NCBI GenBank assembly: GCA_000967895.1
Contig: FO203512.1
Coordinates: forward strand, 3,843,531 to 3,907,530
Length of the DNA: 64,000 bases
DNA from: Oleispira antarctica RB-8
Lineage (GTDB): Bacteria > Pseudomonadota > Gammaproteobacteria > Pseudomonadales > Oceanobacteraceae
Direction of reading: 5' to 3'
The stretch's first letter is position 1. Every line of letters starts with the position of its first letter. Positions 63,167 through 64,000 of the stretch are shown here, one piece after another. The translations under genes were made by a program, and so were the position numbers. The notes below the pieces were generated by a model that saw nothing but the letters and a program-made list of their open reading frames with translations, was not told where the DNA came from and made no database searches.

Positions 63167-64000
63167 ATGTCCAAGACAATTATAAAAATTTCAGTCGTGG
63201 CAGCACTGGTCTTAATAAGCGTTATACTTTTCAGTGGGCAAGCATTACCTCGCCTATACAATACAGCAACACTGTTTGATAAAGATAAAATTGTGCACAA
63301 CTTTAGTAATATGAAAGATGTTGCCTTAACAATCGAAATAAAAAGTAGCTCAGAACCTTATTTATTTTCGAGCCAACCTCAAGCCCTACCTGAGAGTTTT
63401 CAATACGGTGGCAACGTTGTATCAACAGAAGAATTTTTAAAGCGTTCAGATACCACCGCACTGGTTGTATTAAAGAATGAAGACATTACCCATGAATCCT
63501 ATTATTTAGGCACCCAAGAAGATGACAAAAGAATCTCTTGGTCAGTGGCTAAATCTTTTCTATCAGCCCTCGTGGGCATTGCTGTAGAACGAGGACAAAT
63601 TAAAAACATCAATGACTTAGTCACAGACTATGTGCCGTTATTAAAAAACAGTGGATACAACAAAGTTACCATCAAAAACGTTTTACAAATGTCCAGTGGT
63701 ATTAAGTTTGATGAAAACTACAATGATTTCTTTTCCGACATTAATAGAATGGGCCGAGTACTCGCGCTAGGAGGCTCTTTTGACGAGTTTGCAGCATCTC
63801 TGGAAAACGAAAAGAAACAAGGAAAGTATCTACATTACGTTAGCATTGATACTCATGTATTAGGCATGGTTTTACGCGGTGCTACCGGAGAATCCATTGC
63901 GGATAATTTTAAGAAAAACTTATGGGACAAAATTCATCCTGAATCCAGTACCTATTATTTAACCGATGACTTAGGTGAACCTATGGTACTGGGTGGGTTG
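63167..64000 (+). CDS. Serine hydrolase of the beta-lactamase (class C) fold, 3' end outside window
   Basis: At least 278 residues. The ATG at 63167 is preferred because GGAG sits nine bases upstream. A signal-anchor helix (IIKISVVAALVLISVILFSG) leads into the beta-lactamase domain. The nucleophile motif SxxK is Ser126-Val-Ala-Lys129 in SWSVAKSF, followed by DLVTDYVPLLKNSGYNKVTI and VLQMSSGIKFDE. The second catalytic YxN-like motif appears as HYVSIDTHVLG. Class C-fold proteins of this kind are usually esterases or peptidases, not antibiotic resistance enzymes. Divergent from the LysR gene. Confidence 0.88.
   Translation, partial: MSKTIIKISVVAALVLISVILFSGQALPRLYNTATLFDKDKIVHNFSNMKDVALTIEIKSSSEPYLFSSQPQALPESFQYGGNVVSTEEFLKRSDTTALVVLKNEDITHESYYLGTQEDDKRISWSVAKSFLSALVGIAVERGQIKNINDLVTDYVPLLKNSGYNKVTIKNVLQMSSGIKFDENYNDFFSDINRMGRVLALGGSFDEFAASLENEKKQGKYLHYVSIDTHVLGMVLRGATGESIADNFKKNLWDKIHPESSTYYLTDDLGEPMVLGGL

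Noticed and set aside
63167-64000. Antibiotic-resistance beta-lactamase
   Set aside because: The SxxK fold is shared with many esterases and peptidases. The signal-anchor start and overall sequence do not match AmpC enzymes, and the 3' end is missing.

Overview
The window looks like chromosomal DNA of a marine, hydrocarbon-using gammaproteobacterium of the Oceanospirillales type (Oleispira/Thalassolituus-like). This rests on the gammaproteobacterial order nrdR-ribD-ribE-ribBX-ribH-nusB-thiL, on full-length housekeeping genes (radA, glyA, ettA, putA/putP, metY), and on a load of oxygenase genes: two XylM/AlkB-type diiron hydroxylases with fused ferredoxin-reductases, a Baeyer-Villiger-type monooxygenase, a haloalkane dehalogenase and a GMC alcohol dehydrogenase. 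The genus is inference. No rRNA, tRNA, CRISPR array or prophage was seen.

Layout. 0-5 kb: an envelope or secretion cluster on the + strand (lipoprotein, collagen-like protein with 63-bp tandem repeats, Tat-exported NHL propeller, three short tail-collar/MdpB-like proteins, GNAT acetyltransferase) with a DUF6916-like gene running against it. A decayed copy of the start of a downstream membrane gene lies at its left edge. 5-9 kb: membrane protein, metY, small hypotheticals and a pirin pseudogene, all on the - strand. 9-24 kb: ordinary chromosome with radA, haloalkane dehalogenase, PilZ protein, BVMO plus ferritin-like hydrolase, ettA, a five-PAS GGDEF-EAL protein, a DUF2254 protein and glyA.

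24.4-42.5 kb is an accessory island. It opens with an intact IS3-family element that directly abuts a 5'-truncated RND pump gene. Next come AraC regulator 1, divergent from a xylA-like/xylM-like operon, then a GMC alcohol dehydrogenase. A three-gene TRAP transporter of the TPAT kind follows (fused QM permease, periplasmic binding protein, TatT-like lipoprotein), then a broken IS5-family element. AraC regulator 2 lies divergent from a second xylA/xylM operon. The island ends in remnants of an IS21 istA gene and of an integrase-type transposase. The logic appears to be import of a hydrophobic substrate by the TRAP system, hydroxylation by one of two paralogous hydroxylases fed by its own reductase, and oxidation of the alcohol by the GMC enzyme, with each operon under a divergent AraC-type regulator. 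Fourteen-base direct repeats at exact 21-bp spacing lie in both divergent promoter regions.

42.5-64 kb: ordinary chromosome again. It holds a proline catabolism block (AraC-type regulator, putA lacking the RHH repressor domain, putP), a secreted alpha/beta hydrolase, the nrdR-riboflavin-nusB-thiL operon with a RibBX-type RibB, DUF1244/DUF1653, a LolA-like exported protein, and several - strand genes (SRPBCC, 2OG-Fe(II) oxygenase-like, choice-of-anchor-I lipoprotein, GNAT, LysE, LysR). A serine beta-lactamase-fold gene is cut by the window edge.
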